From: Herbaspirillum sp. SJZ107
GTDB lineage: Bacteria; Pseudomonadota; Gammaproteobacteria; Burkholderiales; Burkholderiaceae_D
Assembly (NCBI RefSeq): GCF_006715485.1
Contig: NZ_VFNH01000003.1
Coordinates: 806,001-870,000, forward strand
Direction: 5' to 3'
Length of the DNA stretch: 64,000 nucleotides
Shown piece after piece: positions 17,253 to 25,364 of the stretch (its first letter is position 1; each line of letters opens with the position of its first letter). The notes beneath the pieces are model-generated. The model saw nothing but the letters and a program-made list of their open reading frames with translations. It did no database searches and had not been told where the DNA came from. The translations under genes and the position numbers were made by a program.

Positions 17253-19431
17253 GATATCCAGGATGATGCAAGGGAAATGTCGTTGCAAGAAATTCAGGTG
17301 CATCGTTTCGTAAAAAAGGACGACCCATCATTGGGGCACTGGATGCCAAACGCACTTCACAACGATTGATACAGTTTTCATAAGGAGTGTCTGCGGTTAT
17401 CGATTCAATCATTTTCACCGAAAGGCTCCGGTCTGATTTTTTCCCAATGTCAACTGTGATCCTATCTAAAGTATTTTCGAGATGTGCAATCGACTGGACG
17501 GTTGCCATGAGTTCGTTGATCGAAAAGGCAGCCATTTTTCTTAAGTCTCTATTTGGAGAGTGGTTGAAACAATCAATGATGCTTTTTATGGTAGCGCCTC
17601 GAGATTCTGGTGGCATATAGGCATACCAACCCCAGCCAGATACTAACTGGCTTTCTATTCTTCTTATGAATGCATCATGCATTTCTCTAATTGAGTTACT
17701 AACCTTGGTATATTCTCGTTGAATATCTATAAGTTCGTGCCCAACAAAGGTTTCAAGCGCCCGGCTACTCGCAAAGGTCATGTATAGAAGCTGATTAAAA
17801 GCGAAAAATGCTGTCTTATTAATCAGTCTTACCATTTTCTTGTAATCCGATTGCTTCAGCTGATGTGCGATACACATGAAAAACTGTGCTATCTGTTCAA
17901 CTCCTACTTTTGCGGCAACATTTCCAGAACCGCCGAGTCCAAGACAAGCGCCTGCCTTGGCTGCAACCACAAAGTGACCATTTCGGTAATCGCATTCAAA
18001 CCCTAATGTCGCAGCCAATCCTTGGATCAAGGCAACGTCCCCGCTGATGCTCGCCATATCGACATAGGCAGCGATTGCCTTGTTCATATCCACTTTCTTC
18101 GGTCCACTTGGATTGATCATCCCTTCCGGATTTAGCCACTGCAATGCGCCGGAAAGCTGTATGCCTTCTTTTAGGCCAGCAAATATCTTGGCTTCACCTT
18201 TCGCGCCGACCTTAGCCTTGGCACTGGTACGGGCTGGTGTGCCCCTCAAGCCTTGTCTTCCCTCGGTTACCATCAGCGCCGCCCCAGCCTCTAGTGCCAC
18301 GCTGGCGCCTGCCAGTGCGTACAAGGTCAAATCGCTGCGTAGACGGAAATAACCAAAATCGAGTAGCAGATCGCTATTGGCGACGTTGACGTGCCACCCG
18401 GCGGCATGGGGCAAATAAAGGATGGTTTCGACCTTCGCTTCGCCAACGGCAAAAGAGGCTTCGGCATTAGCCTTGATACTGAATTGTGCTGCCTTGCCGG
18501 CACGCTTGAAGCGCTGGCTCCAGTTCTTGTCGCGCTTGTCGAAGAAGTTGCCTTGACACGGCATGAAAGTCGCTTCGGCTCCGGCGCCAGCGGACCAGCG
18601 CATGAATTGCGCTTCGGGTTTCAGGTCGACGATGCGATAAGGATTATTCGGATCGATATTTTCCTTACCAAGCAGGCCCTCGGCGAGTTCCTTCTGTCCG
18701 CGTTCAAGAAAGGCCGTGGCGTTCGCACCCATGACCTTTGCCCAATCGGTGAGGATGCCGCTGAACTGGTCTGCATCTTTGGGTGCCAATTTCCATTTCT
18801 TTTCGAACTTTGCCTTGTCCTGTACCTGATTCAGGATGCGATTCCTCACTTCCCGGTGATTCAACACGGCACCGTTGAACAGCTTTTCTTTCGGCGGTTT
18901 TGCACGTTCCGCAGCGCCCTCGACAAGATAGATGCGCTTGTCAGCCAGTGCACTTTTGAGCTTATGGGCGCTGACATAGATGGGGGTATGGGTGCGTCCC
19001 TCCATGCGCTTCATCGTCAGCGGTAGAAGTTCGACCAGCTTGTTGGGATCGGTCTTCTGGCTCGTGATGGCTTCAACCCGCTGTTTGGCGGCTTCGCTTT
19101 TTTTCGTCAAGTTATTCAGTGCGATGTCGAGATCCTTTTGCGCCTGCGCGAGATCTGCTTTTGCCGAGTTGGGCTGCTGCAGAAGGTGTTGCAGGGCCAG
19201 TGATTTTTCAGTGACTGCGCGGTTAGCTTCCTGCAGCTCTTCGATGGCAGTCTTGTTCTGATGGCCTTCGACACGACAGGCCAGCCATTCGTCCGGATAC
19301 AAAGCGATGAACGAATTGTCATCTGGACGATAAAGAAGCACACCGTCCGTCAGCGTATGCGAGACCTCGACAAACGTATCGCGAGGCGTCGTCGTAGGCG
19401 CGGTCTTAACCGCGGCATGGGTTTCACTCAT
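17245..19431 (-). CDS. Candidate type VI cargo effector, unknown family
   Basis: The 728-residue protein is encoded 33 bases after vgrG on the same strand, the usual place for a VgrG-delivered effector. Residues about 60-130 are a predicted coiled coil (heptad-like Leu/Ala, KSLALQHLL, KADLAQAQKDLDIAL). The middle (about 340-450) is Ala/Gly-rich beta-like sequence, and the C-terminal 250 residues are helical with no motif I recognise. The 3' third of the gene is much poorer in GC than the 5' part, suggesting an exchanged C-terminal toxin domain. There is no signal peptide. AGGAAAAACC precedes the ATG. VasX-like or Tle lipase motifs are not seen. Toxic activity is inference. Confidence 0.75.
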   Translation of the reverse strand: MSETHAAVKTAPTTTPRDTFVEVSHTLTDGVLLYRPDDNSFIALYPDEWLACRVEGHQNKTAIEELQEANRAVTEKSLALQHLLQQPNSAKADLAQAQKDLDIALNNLTKKSEAAKQRVEAITSQKTDPNKLVELLPLTMKRMEGRTHTPIYVSAHKLKSALADKRIYLVEGAAERAKPPKEKLFNGAVLNHREVRNRILNQVQDKAKFEKKWKLAPKDADQFSGILTDWAKVMGANATAFLERGQKELAEGLLGKENIDPNNPYRIVDLKPEAQFMRWSAGAGAEATFMPCQGNFFDKRDKNWSQRFKRAGKAAQFSIKANAEASFAVGEAKVETILYLPHAAGWHVNVANSDLLLDFGYFRLRSDLTLYALAGASVALEAGAALMVTEGRQGLRGTPARTSAKAKVGAKGEAKIFAGLKEGIQLSGALQWLNPEGMINPSGPKKVDMNKAIAAYVDMASISGDVALIQGLAATLGFECDYRNGHFVVAAKAGACLGLGGSGNVAAKVGVEQIAQFFMCIAHQLKQSDYKKMVRLINKTAFFAFNQLLYMTFASSRALETFVGHELIDIQREYTKVSNSIREMHDAFIRRIESQLVSGWGWYAYMPPESRGATIKSIIDCFNHSPNRDLRKMAAFSINELMATVQSIAHLENTLDRITVDIGKKSDRSLSVKMIESITADTPYENCINRCEVRLASSAPMMGRPFLRNDAPEFLATTFPLHHPGYLT

Positions 19432-19464
19432 GGTTTTTCCTGAGAGATAAAACAGTGGTCGACT

Positions 19465-22338
19465 TCATTCGTCTTGGGCCAGGTGCAGCGTCAGCACTTC
19501 GCTCTTCGACGTAAAGATGCGCTGGGTCCGCCCTTGCGCATCGGTGATGCCCTCGACCTGTACGCCGCTTGCCGATTCGAGCCGGTAGCGAACGTGGGCG
19601 ATAGGTTGTTTGGTCTCTTCGTCCAGAACGACGAAAGCTTCGTTATAGATGTCTTTGGCGGTGGGCATGACCGGCGGCGTCAGACTGCCATCCTTCGGCC
19701 CGGCCAGCTCCTTCATGCTCGCCTTGAACTCCACCTTCCCCGGCGCATGCAGCATGATGTCCCCGCCCTCGAGCTTCAGATAGGCCCCCTGCGCCGTCAG
19801 CAGCACGTGGGTCTTGGCAGCCACCGTCACGCTCTCGCTCACGCTGGCCACCGTGACGCCCTTGTCCGCCGTCAGACGCGTCGCATCCGACTGGCTCTGG
19901 CTGCTCACCTTCCCGCTCGCCGCGTGCAGCCGGATCCCGGTCTCCTGATTCGGCTTGTCGTTCGCACTCGCCTTGCCAAAGGTGAACAGACTGATCCCAT
20001 CCTTCACCGCATGCCCGCTGCACCCCTGCGCCACGAAATTCAGATCCTGGCCTGCCGTTATGCTGCTGGTATGGCCGGCAGCGATCACCGCATCGGCCGG
20101 GGTGCAGGCGACGATGCCGGCGGGGCTCGACAATTGCAGCTGCGGTTCGCTGAAGGCGGTCACGTGCCGTTCCCCGGTGCTTTCCAGCACCTCGATGCCG
20201 TGCCGCAAAGCGCTCACCGCAGGCAGTTTTTCCGGCGCAGGCTCGGCGGGCAGTACGGCCTTGTACGCGCGCGCTGTCGTCGCCATCGATATTTGCAACG
20301 CATGGCTTTGTTCGATCACAGCTACAGCTGCACGCACATCAAGCTGGTTGCCGCTGGAACCGTCGGTCGACAGCAACAAACCCTGGCCGGCGCGCAGCGC
20401 GGCCGCATGCGCGGTCTTGAGCTCGGCGCCGAAGCCGGTGGGCGCCAGGCGCTGGTTGTCGGTTTGATGGCGCAGGCTGCCCAGGTTGAGCTCGGCCGTG
20501 CCCTTGTGGGCACCGGCATGGCTTTGCAGGGCGACTCTTGCCTGGCCGGGACTGTCGTCGAAGACCAGTTGCTGATAGGCGCCGCTGCCGTCCTGGCTGC
20601 TGCTCAGGGCCTGGCTCTTGATGCCGGACAGGACTGCTGCATGGGCGTGGCCATCGTTCTCGCCGGGGAACCAGGCTGGGGCGTTGCCGGTCGCATTGCC
20701 GGCACCGTGGGCGACGCTGTTGTGCTGGGCGTCGGGCTGGCCTTTGCCGTTGTACAGGCTGCCGATGACGACCGGGCGGTCGATGTCGCCGTCGATGAAG
20801 TCGACCAGCACTTCGCTGCCGACGCGCGGTACGGCGACGGCGCCCCAGTTGGCGCCGGCGATCGGTGCCAGCGGCGTGGCGATGCGGATCCAGGTGCCGG
20901 CGCGGTCGTCGGCCGGTGCGCCGGCCTGGCCGTCGGGGGCCGGATGGTCCAGGCGGCTGTGGCTGAGGTGGCCATCGCCGGCGTTGCGTTGCCAGTGGAA
21001 TTGCACCTTGATGCGGTGATCGCGGTCGGTGTGGATGACGGCGCCGGGCGGGCCGACCACGATCGCGGTCTGCTGCCCGCTGATCGTCGGACGCGGGTGC
21101 AGCCGCACGCCGTGGCCGTCGGCGCCGCTGCTGCGGTAAGGGACCGTGCTGCGGATCGCCTCGAAGCGGTTGCGGTACAGTGGGCGCTCGCCGGGCGCCG
21201 TGTCCGTGGCGCGCACTTCCTCATCGCCGAAGGGACTGCTGCCGAGCGCCTGCGTCACCGCGGCGCGCAAGTCGGCCGCCAGGTTGTTGTGGGCCAGGTG
21301 CCAGACGCGCAGCAGCGTGAAGCGGGCCGCGTCCTGGTCGGCAGCGTCGAAGCGCGCATGGCCGGACAAGGTGAAGGTCGTGCCCGGCATAAAGGTGCGC
21401 ACGGTACCGGTACCGGTGTGGATTTCCTTGCTGACTTGTAGCGCCTGCAATTGGTTGTCGGCGATGCGCTGGCCCTGGGCGCGCGTCGGGTAGGCATAGC
21501 TTCCCGGCGTGTCTGTGCTGGCCGGAAACAGTTTATGGTCGCCGCTGCCGGCGCTGACCCGGCGCGATCCGAGGCTGCGGTAGTCCCAGCTCTGGATGTC
21601 GATCGTGGCCGGGACCGGGCGCGACAGCGTATGCCAGCGGTCGACGCTGTCCTCGCGCATCACCGCGTCCGGTTGCGTGAAGCGGACCCCGGCTTGCGGA
21701 TTCGTCGGGAAGCTGCCGTTGTGGTCGGCGATGACGAGGGTGTGGCTGCCGAGTTGCACGCTGTCGGGGGCGGCGCTGTGCTCGACGTAATAAAACAGGC
21801 TCGCTTCGTGCATCAGGCGCTGGACGAAGGCCAGGTTCGATTCCTGATACTGGCAGGTCAGCGAACGCACCGGATAACTGTCGCGGTCGGCGATCTCGTA
21901 GCGCCAGGCCGGCACCAGGGTCCCCCGGTCCGGCCAGGCCTGGAGCACGGCATCGAGGATATCGAATACGGTCTTGTCCTGGAAGATGCGGCTGTCGCGG
22001 CCGAGCGCCAGGAAGGCAAACCAGGGTTCGATCGTCAGGCCATAGCGGGCAAAGCCGCCATTCGCGCCGATCAATTGTGCGGAAGTGATGTGGCCGTGGA
22101 AGGGGCGCAGCGGCATTCCGGGCACCGCCGTCAGCACTTCCAGCAGGACAGGCTGGCCGAGCAGCGATTTGAGCGGGATCATCGCATCCAGCGACAATGC
22201 CGAGACCTGCAGGCGATAGGGACGGTCCAGGCTTTCCCCGCCGCGCACCGATTCGGCCAGCAGGCGTTCGGGGCCGAGCGGGGTGGACAGGCGTAGCAGA
22301 CGGGTGTCCTGGGTAAAGCGTGGGAAGAGTTCCGGCAC
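19465..22338 (-). CDS. vgrG: Type VI secretion spike protein VgrG
   Basis: VgrG forms the trimeric spike that carries effectors. The gp27-like part shows LLGQPVLLEV, FQDKTVFDILDAVLQAW and CQYQESNLAFVQRLMHEASLFYYVEH; then come the gp5/OB region (HRIKVQFHWQRN, PRVGSEVLVDFIDGDIDRPVVIGSLYNG) and a DUF2345 helix region. The final 60 residues (about 890-957) form a small transthyretin-like extension (VVLDEETKQPIAHVRYRLES), which often serves as an effector adaptor. The start codon is GTG at 22338 with AGGAG 7 bases upstream. Length 957 aa is typical for DUF2345-type VgrG. The cargo gene follows directly. Confidence 0.95.
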   Translation of the reverse strand: MPELFPRFTQDTRLLRLSTPLGPERLLAESVRGGESLDRPYRLQVSALSLDAMIPLKSLLGQPVLLEVLTAVPGMPLRPFHGHITSAQLIGANGGFARYGLTIEPWFAFLALGRDSRIFQDKTVFDILDAVLQAWPDRGTLVPAWRYEIADRDSYPVRSLTCQYQESNLAFVQRLMHEASLFYYVEHSAAPDSVQLGSHTLVIADHNGSFPTNPQAGVRFTQPDAVMREDSVDRWHTLSRPVPATIDIQSWDYRSLGSRRVSAGSGDHKLFPASTDTPGSYAYPTRAQGQRIADNQLQALQVSKEIHTGTGTVRTFMPGTTFTLSGHARFDAADQDAARFTLLRVWHLAHNNLAADLRAAVTQALGSSPFGDEEVRATDTAPGERPLYRNRFEAIRSTVPYRSSGADGHGVRLHPRPTISGQQTAIVVGPPGAVIHTDRDHRIKVQFHWQRNAGDGHLSHSRLDHPAPDGQAGAPADDRAGTWIRIATPLAPIAGANWGAVAVPRVGSEVLVDFIDGDIDRPVVIGSLYNGKGQPDAQHNSVAHGAGNATGNAPAWFPGENDGHAHAAVLSGIKSQALSSSQDGSGAYQQLVFDDSPGQARVALQSHAGAHKGTAELNLGSLRHQTDNQRLAPTGFGAELKTAHAAALRAGQGLLLSTDGSSGNQLDVRAAVAVIEQSHALQISMATTARAYKAVLPAEPAPEKLPAVSALRHGIEVLESTGERHVTAFSEPQLQLSSPAGIVACTPADAVIAAGHTSSITAGQDLNFVAQGCSGHAVKDGISLFTFGKASANDKPNQETGIRLHAASGKVSSQSQSDATRLTADKGVTVASVSESVTVAAKTHVLLTAQGAYLKLEGGDIMLHAPGKVEFKASMKELAGPKDGSLTPPVMPTAKDIYNEAFVVLDEETKQPIAHVRYRLESASGVQVEGITDAQGRTQRIFTSKSEVLTLHLAQDE

Positions 22339-22402
22339 TTGCGGCTCCTGTGAGCGCTGACATCATCAACAAGTGAAGCGACCGATCGATGCGATCGCGG
22401 CG

Positions 22403-22423
22403 GTGACAAGCAGGCATTGTCAC
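22403..22423. promoter_or_regulatory. Inverted repeat upstream of vgrG, candidate operator
   Basis: GTGACA and TGTCAC are separated by 9 bases, about 65-85 bases before the vgrG start codon. The flanks partly extend the symmetry. It is a plausible regulator site for vgrG; no regulator is known from the window. Confidence 0.35.
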
Positions 22424-22500
22424 GCGCAAGTGCCTAGAAGCTATTGATTAGCGGCAAAATCAGCTATGCCACCGTGGCCAACCGTACAACAATTAAAAGT

Positions 22501-22675
22501 GGATAAGTCTTGGGATAACTTGCGCACAAGAGCAGGATAAGCCCGTAAAAATCGTGGAAAAGCCTTTGGGCAAGTTGTGGAAAAGCCGTTGGATAAACGG
22601 AGGCACAAGGCGTGCACAAACCCTGTATAAGAATGGGATAAGGCAGGGATAAGCCCCGGATAAGTGGAGGATAAG
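22501..22675. repeat. Degenerate tandem array, 16 units with 11-bp period (GGATAAG core)
   Basis: On the plus strand the heptamer GGATAAG, or a close variant (GGATAAC, GCACAAG, GGAAAAG, GGGCAAG, GTATAAG), starts at 22501, 22513, 22524, 22535, about 22545, 22556, 22568, 22579, 22591, 22603, 22614, 22625, 22636, 22647, 22658 and 22669. Spacings are 10-12, mostly 11 bases; the four bases between cores vary. The minus-strand core is CTTATCC, and several units read TTATCCAC or TTTTCCAC, close to DnaA boxes. It fills most of the gap between the patatin-like gene and vgrG. The period is near one helical turn, so bound proteins would line one face of the DNA. No coding function is likely. Confidence 0.85.
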
Positions 22676-22687
22676 TTTGCCTCCACC

Positions 22688-24556
22688 TCAGGTCTGTTTC
22701 GGCGATATCACCAGTTCCGGCTGCGGCCGCGGCGCATGTGCCGACAGATCCGCATGCCGGATCTGTTCCGGAATCGCCAGGATGCCCTGCCACAGGATGT
22801 CGCCGGCTACCCGGCTTTCCCGGCTGAGGCGGTAGGCCGGCAGCGCCGCGTCAGCCTGTGCCTGCCACATTGCCGCATACGAAGGCGCCAGCCGGGTGTC
22901 GTGCCAGGCATCGGCGAGCGGCGCCAGCGTGTCCTGCAGGACTGCCGCCGTGCTGCGCATGCGCACCCAGCGGTGGTTCAACCAGCCGTTCTCCGCCGCG
23001 ACCGGGTCGAGGAAGCGGCCTATGATGGCGCGCGCGGCGAGGCTGCCGCTGCGGCTCATCAGGCCGATCGCCTTGCGGTCCATGTTCAGGTTCAAGCCGC
23101 CTTCCGATTTCTTGTGGCGGATCAGGACCACGCGGTCGCGGTAGCCCGGCGTGCGCGTCAGCGCTTCGTCGCGCCAGGTGCGGATGGTCTGCAGGATGGC
23201 GGTGGCGAAGCGCGCCAGCGACGGCAACTGGGCGGCGTCGTCGACCGCGACATAGGCCGGGGTCGCGCCCTGGTTGTTGTTGGACGGCAGGGTGACGCGC
23301 AGCACCGGTCCGGGCGATGCGGATGGATCTTGATGCGGGTCCTCGTGCAGATCGTCGCGCAGGATCACGCCAAAGGTCGGGCGGGTCGGCAGGATCGCAT
23401 CGAAAAAGTGGATCGGGAAATTGCTCGTTAAGCCGCCATCGGAAAACCAGACGCGCAGCAGCTCGACCTTGCTGCCGGCTACCGGCAGCGTGCGGATGCG
23501 GTACAGGGGCACGGCTTGCAGCAGCACCGGAAAGCTCAGGCTCATGCGGGCGGCGACCACCACCGGCAAGGCGTCGGCATCGGGCATGAAATAATAATCC
23601 GCGCCCTGGTCGTTCAAACCTTGCAGCAGATCCAGGGTCTGCTGGCGATGATGGGTATGCTGCGACGCCTGTTTCATCCACTCCACGATATCTGGTGGAA
23701 ACAGATGCGCCAGTTCGGACGCGCGGAACACCAGGTCGGCGCTCGCATGCGGCAGGCGGTGGGCGCGCAGTTCGCTCAAGCCGGTGCTCATCAGGGCCAG
23801 TTCGATCGGCGGCGTCGACTGGCGCAGGTGGCCGAAGGTCAGCGGCTGGTCCGCGGGCAGGCCGGCAATGTCCTGCACCAGCGCGTGCAGCCATTCGGTC
23901 AGCGCCGGCGGATTGCCGGGCCGGGTGCGCAGGCCGGAACAGATGCCGCAGCGGTTGTGGCGCAGGCCGCGCCAGGCGCCCAGCACGAATTGCAGCGCCG
24001 CGAAGCCCAGGGCGCTGGCCAGCATCGACAGCCCGAACCACAGGCCACTGGCCAGCCAGTACGCGACGCCGCTACGCCAATGTCCACCCAGCAAGCCACT
24101 GCTGACGAGATAGCCGAGCATCCACAGGGCGGCGCCGAGCAAGGCGCCCAGCGGAAAATTCCACAGCAATGCCAGGGCGATGCGCGCGACCACTTTCGGT
24201 TTGATACCGGCATTCAGTCCGGCGACGATGACGCGGAAATGCGGTGCCATTGCCGCACTGGGCTGGAACAGCGACAGCAGGCGTGTGGTGTTACCCACCG
24301 ATTCGCGCAGGCGCCGCGGCAGCAGGGCGATTTTATAGAAGCCATCGTCACTGCCGGTGCCGGCCTGGCGCACGCGGTTGCGCTTGTACTGGGCAGCGGC
24401 CGCGGCAATGGCGGCGATGGCGCCGACGCTGGCGCCGCCGATCGAGCGCAGGGTAAATTTTTTCGCCAGCCGGGCCACGAAGGTGGGATACACGACGCCC
24501 GAGGTCACGCCGCCTTCCATCACGATATCGCATTCGTCCGGTAAAAAATTCTCCAT
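22688..24556 (-). CDS. Patatin-like phospholipase with internal membrane segments
   Basis: The protein is a patatin-family serine lipase. The oxyanion motif EGGVTSGVVYP lies near residue 14, the GXSXG nucleophile motif GGASVGA near residue 43, and the catalytic DGG motif as FSDGGLTSNFP near residue 372, so all catalytic elements are present. Unusually, about 80 hydrophobic residues (roughly 130-210, LLWNFPLGALLGAALWMLGY and following) lie between nucleophile and Asp, suggesting insertion in a membrane. GGGGA suits the ATG at 24556 better than the one at 24562. It is upstream of vgrG on the same strand, separated by the 11-bp array. It could be a type VI lipase effector or an unrelated cellular lipase. 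Confidence 0.85.
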   Translation of the reverse strand: MENFLPDECDIVMEGGVTSGVVYPTFVARLAKKFTLRSIGGASVGAIAAIAAAAAQYKRNRVRQAGTGSDDGFYKIALLPRRLRESVGNTTRLLSLFQPSAAMAPHFRVIVAGLNAGIKPKVVARIALALLWNFPLGALLGAALWMLGYLVSSGLLGGHWRSGVAYWLASGLWFGLSMLASALGFAALQFVLGAWRGLRHNRCGICSGLRTRPGNPPALTEWLHALVQDIAGLPADQPLTFGHLRQSTPPIELALMSTGLSELRAHRLPHASADLVFRASELAHLFPPDIVEWMKQASQHTHHRQQTLDLLQGLNDQGADYYFMPDADALPVVVAARMSLSFPVLLQAVPLYRIRTLPVAGSKVELLRVWFSDGGLTSNFPIHFFDAILPTRPTFGVILRDDLHEDPHQDPSASPGPVLRVTLPSNNNQGATPAYVAVDDAAQLPSLARFATAILQTIRTWRDEALTRTPGYRDRVVLIRHKKSEGGLNLNMDRKAIGLMSRSGSLAARAIIGRFLDPVAAENGWLNHRWVRMRSTAAVLQDTLAPLADAWHDTRLAPSYAAMWQAQADAALPAYRLSRESRVAGDILWQGILAIPEQIRHADLSAHAPRPQPELVISPKQT

Positions 24557-24662
24557 CGCCATTTCCCCATCGATCAGCCATCTGATGGGATTATGCGGTG
24601 CTTCCGGCCATTGCAGCTTATCGAATCGTCACGCCGGCCCGAGGTTTGCTAATCTGGACCGT

Positions 24663-25355
24663 ATGCAGATCGGAACCCTTCAAGCATTGACCCTACGTAC
24701 CACCCGCCATGCGCCGCCGCGCCAGGTCGATTGCGCCGATGCGGTCGCGGAGCGCGGCCTGCTCGGCGACGCCCATGCCGACCGTTATTCGCCACGCCAG
24801 CTGCTGCTGGCCGATGCCGGCGTCTACCGCGACCTGGCTTTGCCAGCGCACGCCTTGCGCGAGAACCTGCTGGTCGATATCGATACCGCTGCACTCGCGT
24901 CGGGCATGGTGCTACAGGTCGGCAACGACGTCCTGCTCAGGCTGATGTTTCAATGCGAAGCCTGCGGCAACCTGGATGCCTTCCGCCCCGGCCTGTCACG
25001 CCTGCTGGATGATCGGCGCGGCATGCTGGCGCGCGTGCTTACCGGCGGCACGTTGCGCCCCGGCGACCCCATCCGCGATTTGCGCCTGTCGTTGCCGGCT
25101 TGGTCCGACGACTGGCATGAGCGGGTGCTGATGGTGCTGGATGCGCTGCCCCTGGACGCGGTGATCGAGTACCGTGACCTGGCACGTTTGGCTGGCGTGC
25201 AGTCGAGCTATTGCCGCGCCTTTCCGCGCATGATCCGCAATTTGGGACCCGATTACGCCGGCAGGGCGGTGGCGGCGAACGATTCGTCGACGGCACCGCG
25301 CTGGAAGGGAGACGGTCTGTTCGACCACGCGCCGATCCTGCACCTGGTCGAATGA
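24663..25355 (+). CDS. MOSC-domain protein with C-terminal alkyltransferase-like domain
   Basis: The first 150 residues are a MOSC (molybdenum cofactor sulfurase C-terminal) domain: ERGLLGDAHADRYSPRQLLL, LRENLLVDID, and the conserved Cys in MFQCEACGNLD, with RGMLARVLTGG. The last 80 residues (LDALPLDAVIEYRDLARLAG, YCRAFPRMIRNLG) look like the DNA-binding fold of O6-methylguanine methyltransferases, without the PCHR active site. A role in molybdenum-sulfur chemistry is suggested by the adjacent modE and modABC. There is no strong ribosome-binding site before ATG 24663. The C-terminal assignment is by eye and less certain. Confidence 0.75.
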   Translation: MQIGTLQALTLRTTRHAPPRQVDCADAVAERGLLGDAHADRYSPRQLLLADAGVYRDLALPAHALRENLLVDIDTAALASGMVLQVGNDVLLRLMFQCEACGNLDAFRPGLSRLLDDRRGMLARVLTGGTLRPGDPIRDLRLSLPAWSDDWHERVLMVLDALPLDAVIEYRDLARLAGVQSSYCRAFPRMIRNLGPDYAGRAVAANDSSTAPRWKGDGLFDHAPILHLVE

Positions 25356-25364
25356 CGCAGCAAC

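Noticed and set aside
17245..19431. VasX-type pore-forming toxin or Tle lipase
   Set aside because: I find no GXSXG, HxD or VasX N-terminal motif; only position after vgrG supports an effector.
22441..22793. Two open minus-strand frames (81 and 109 codons) across the 11-bp array
   Set aside because: The frames stay open only because the repeat unit contains no stop codon. An 11-base period shifts the frame at every unit, so a conserved protein is unlikely, and there is no ribosome-binding site.
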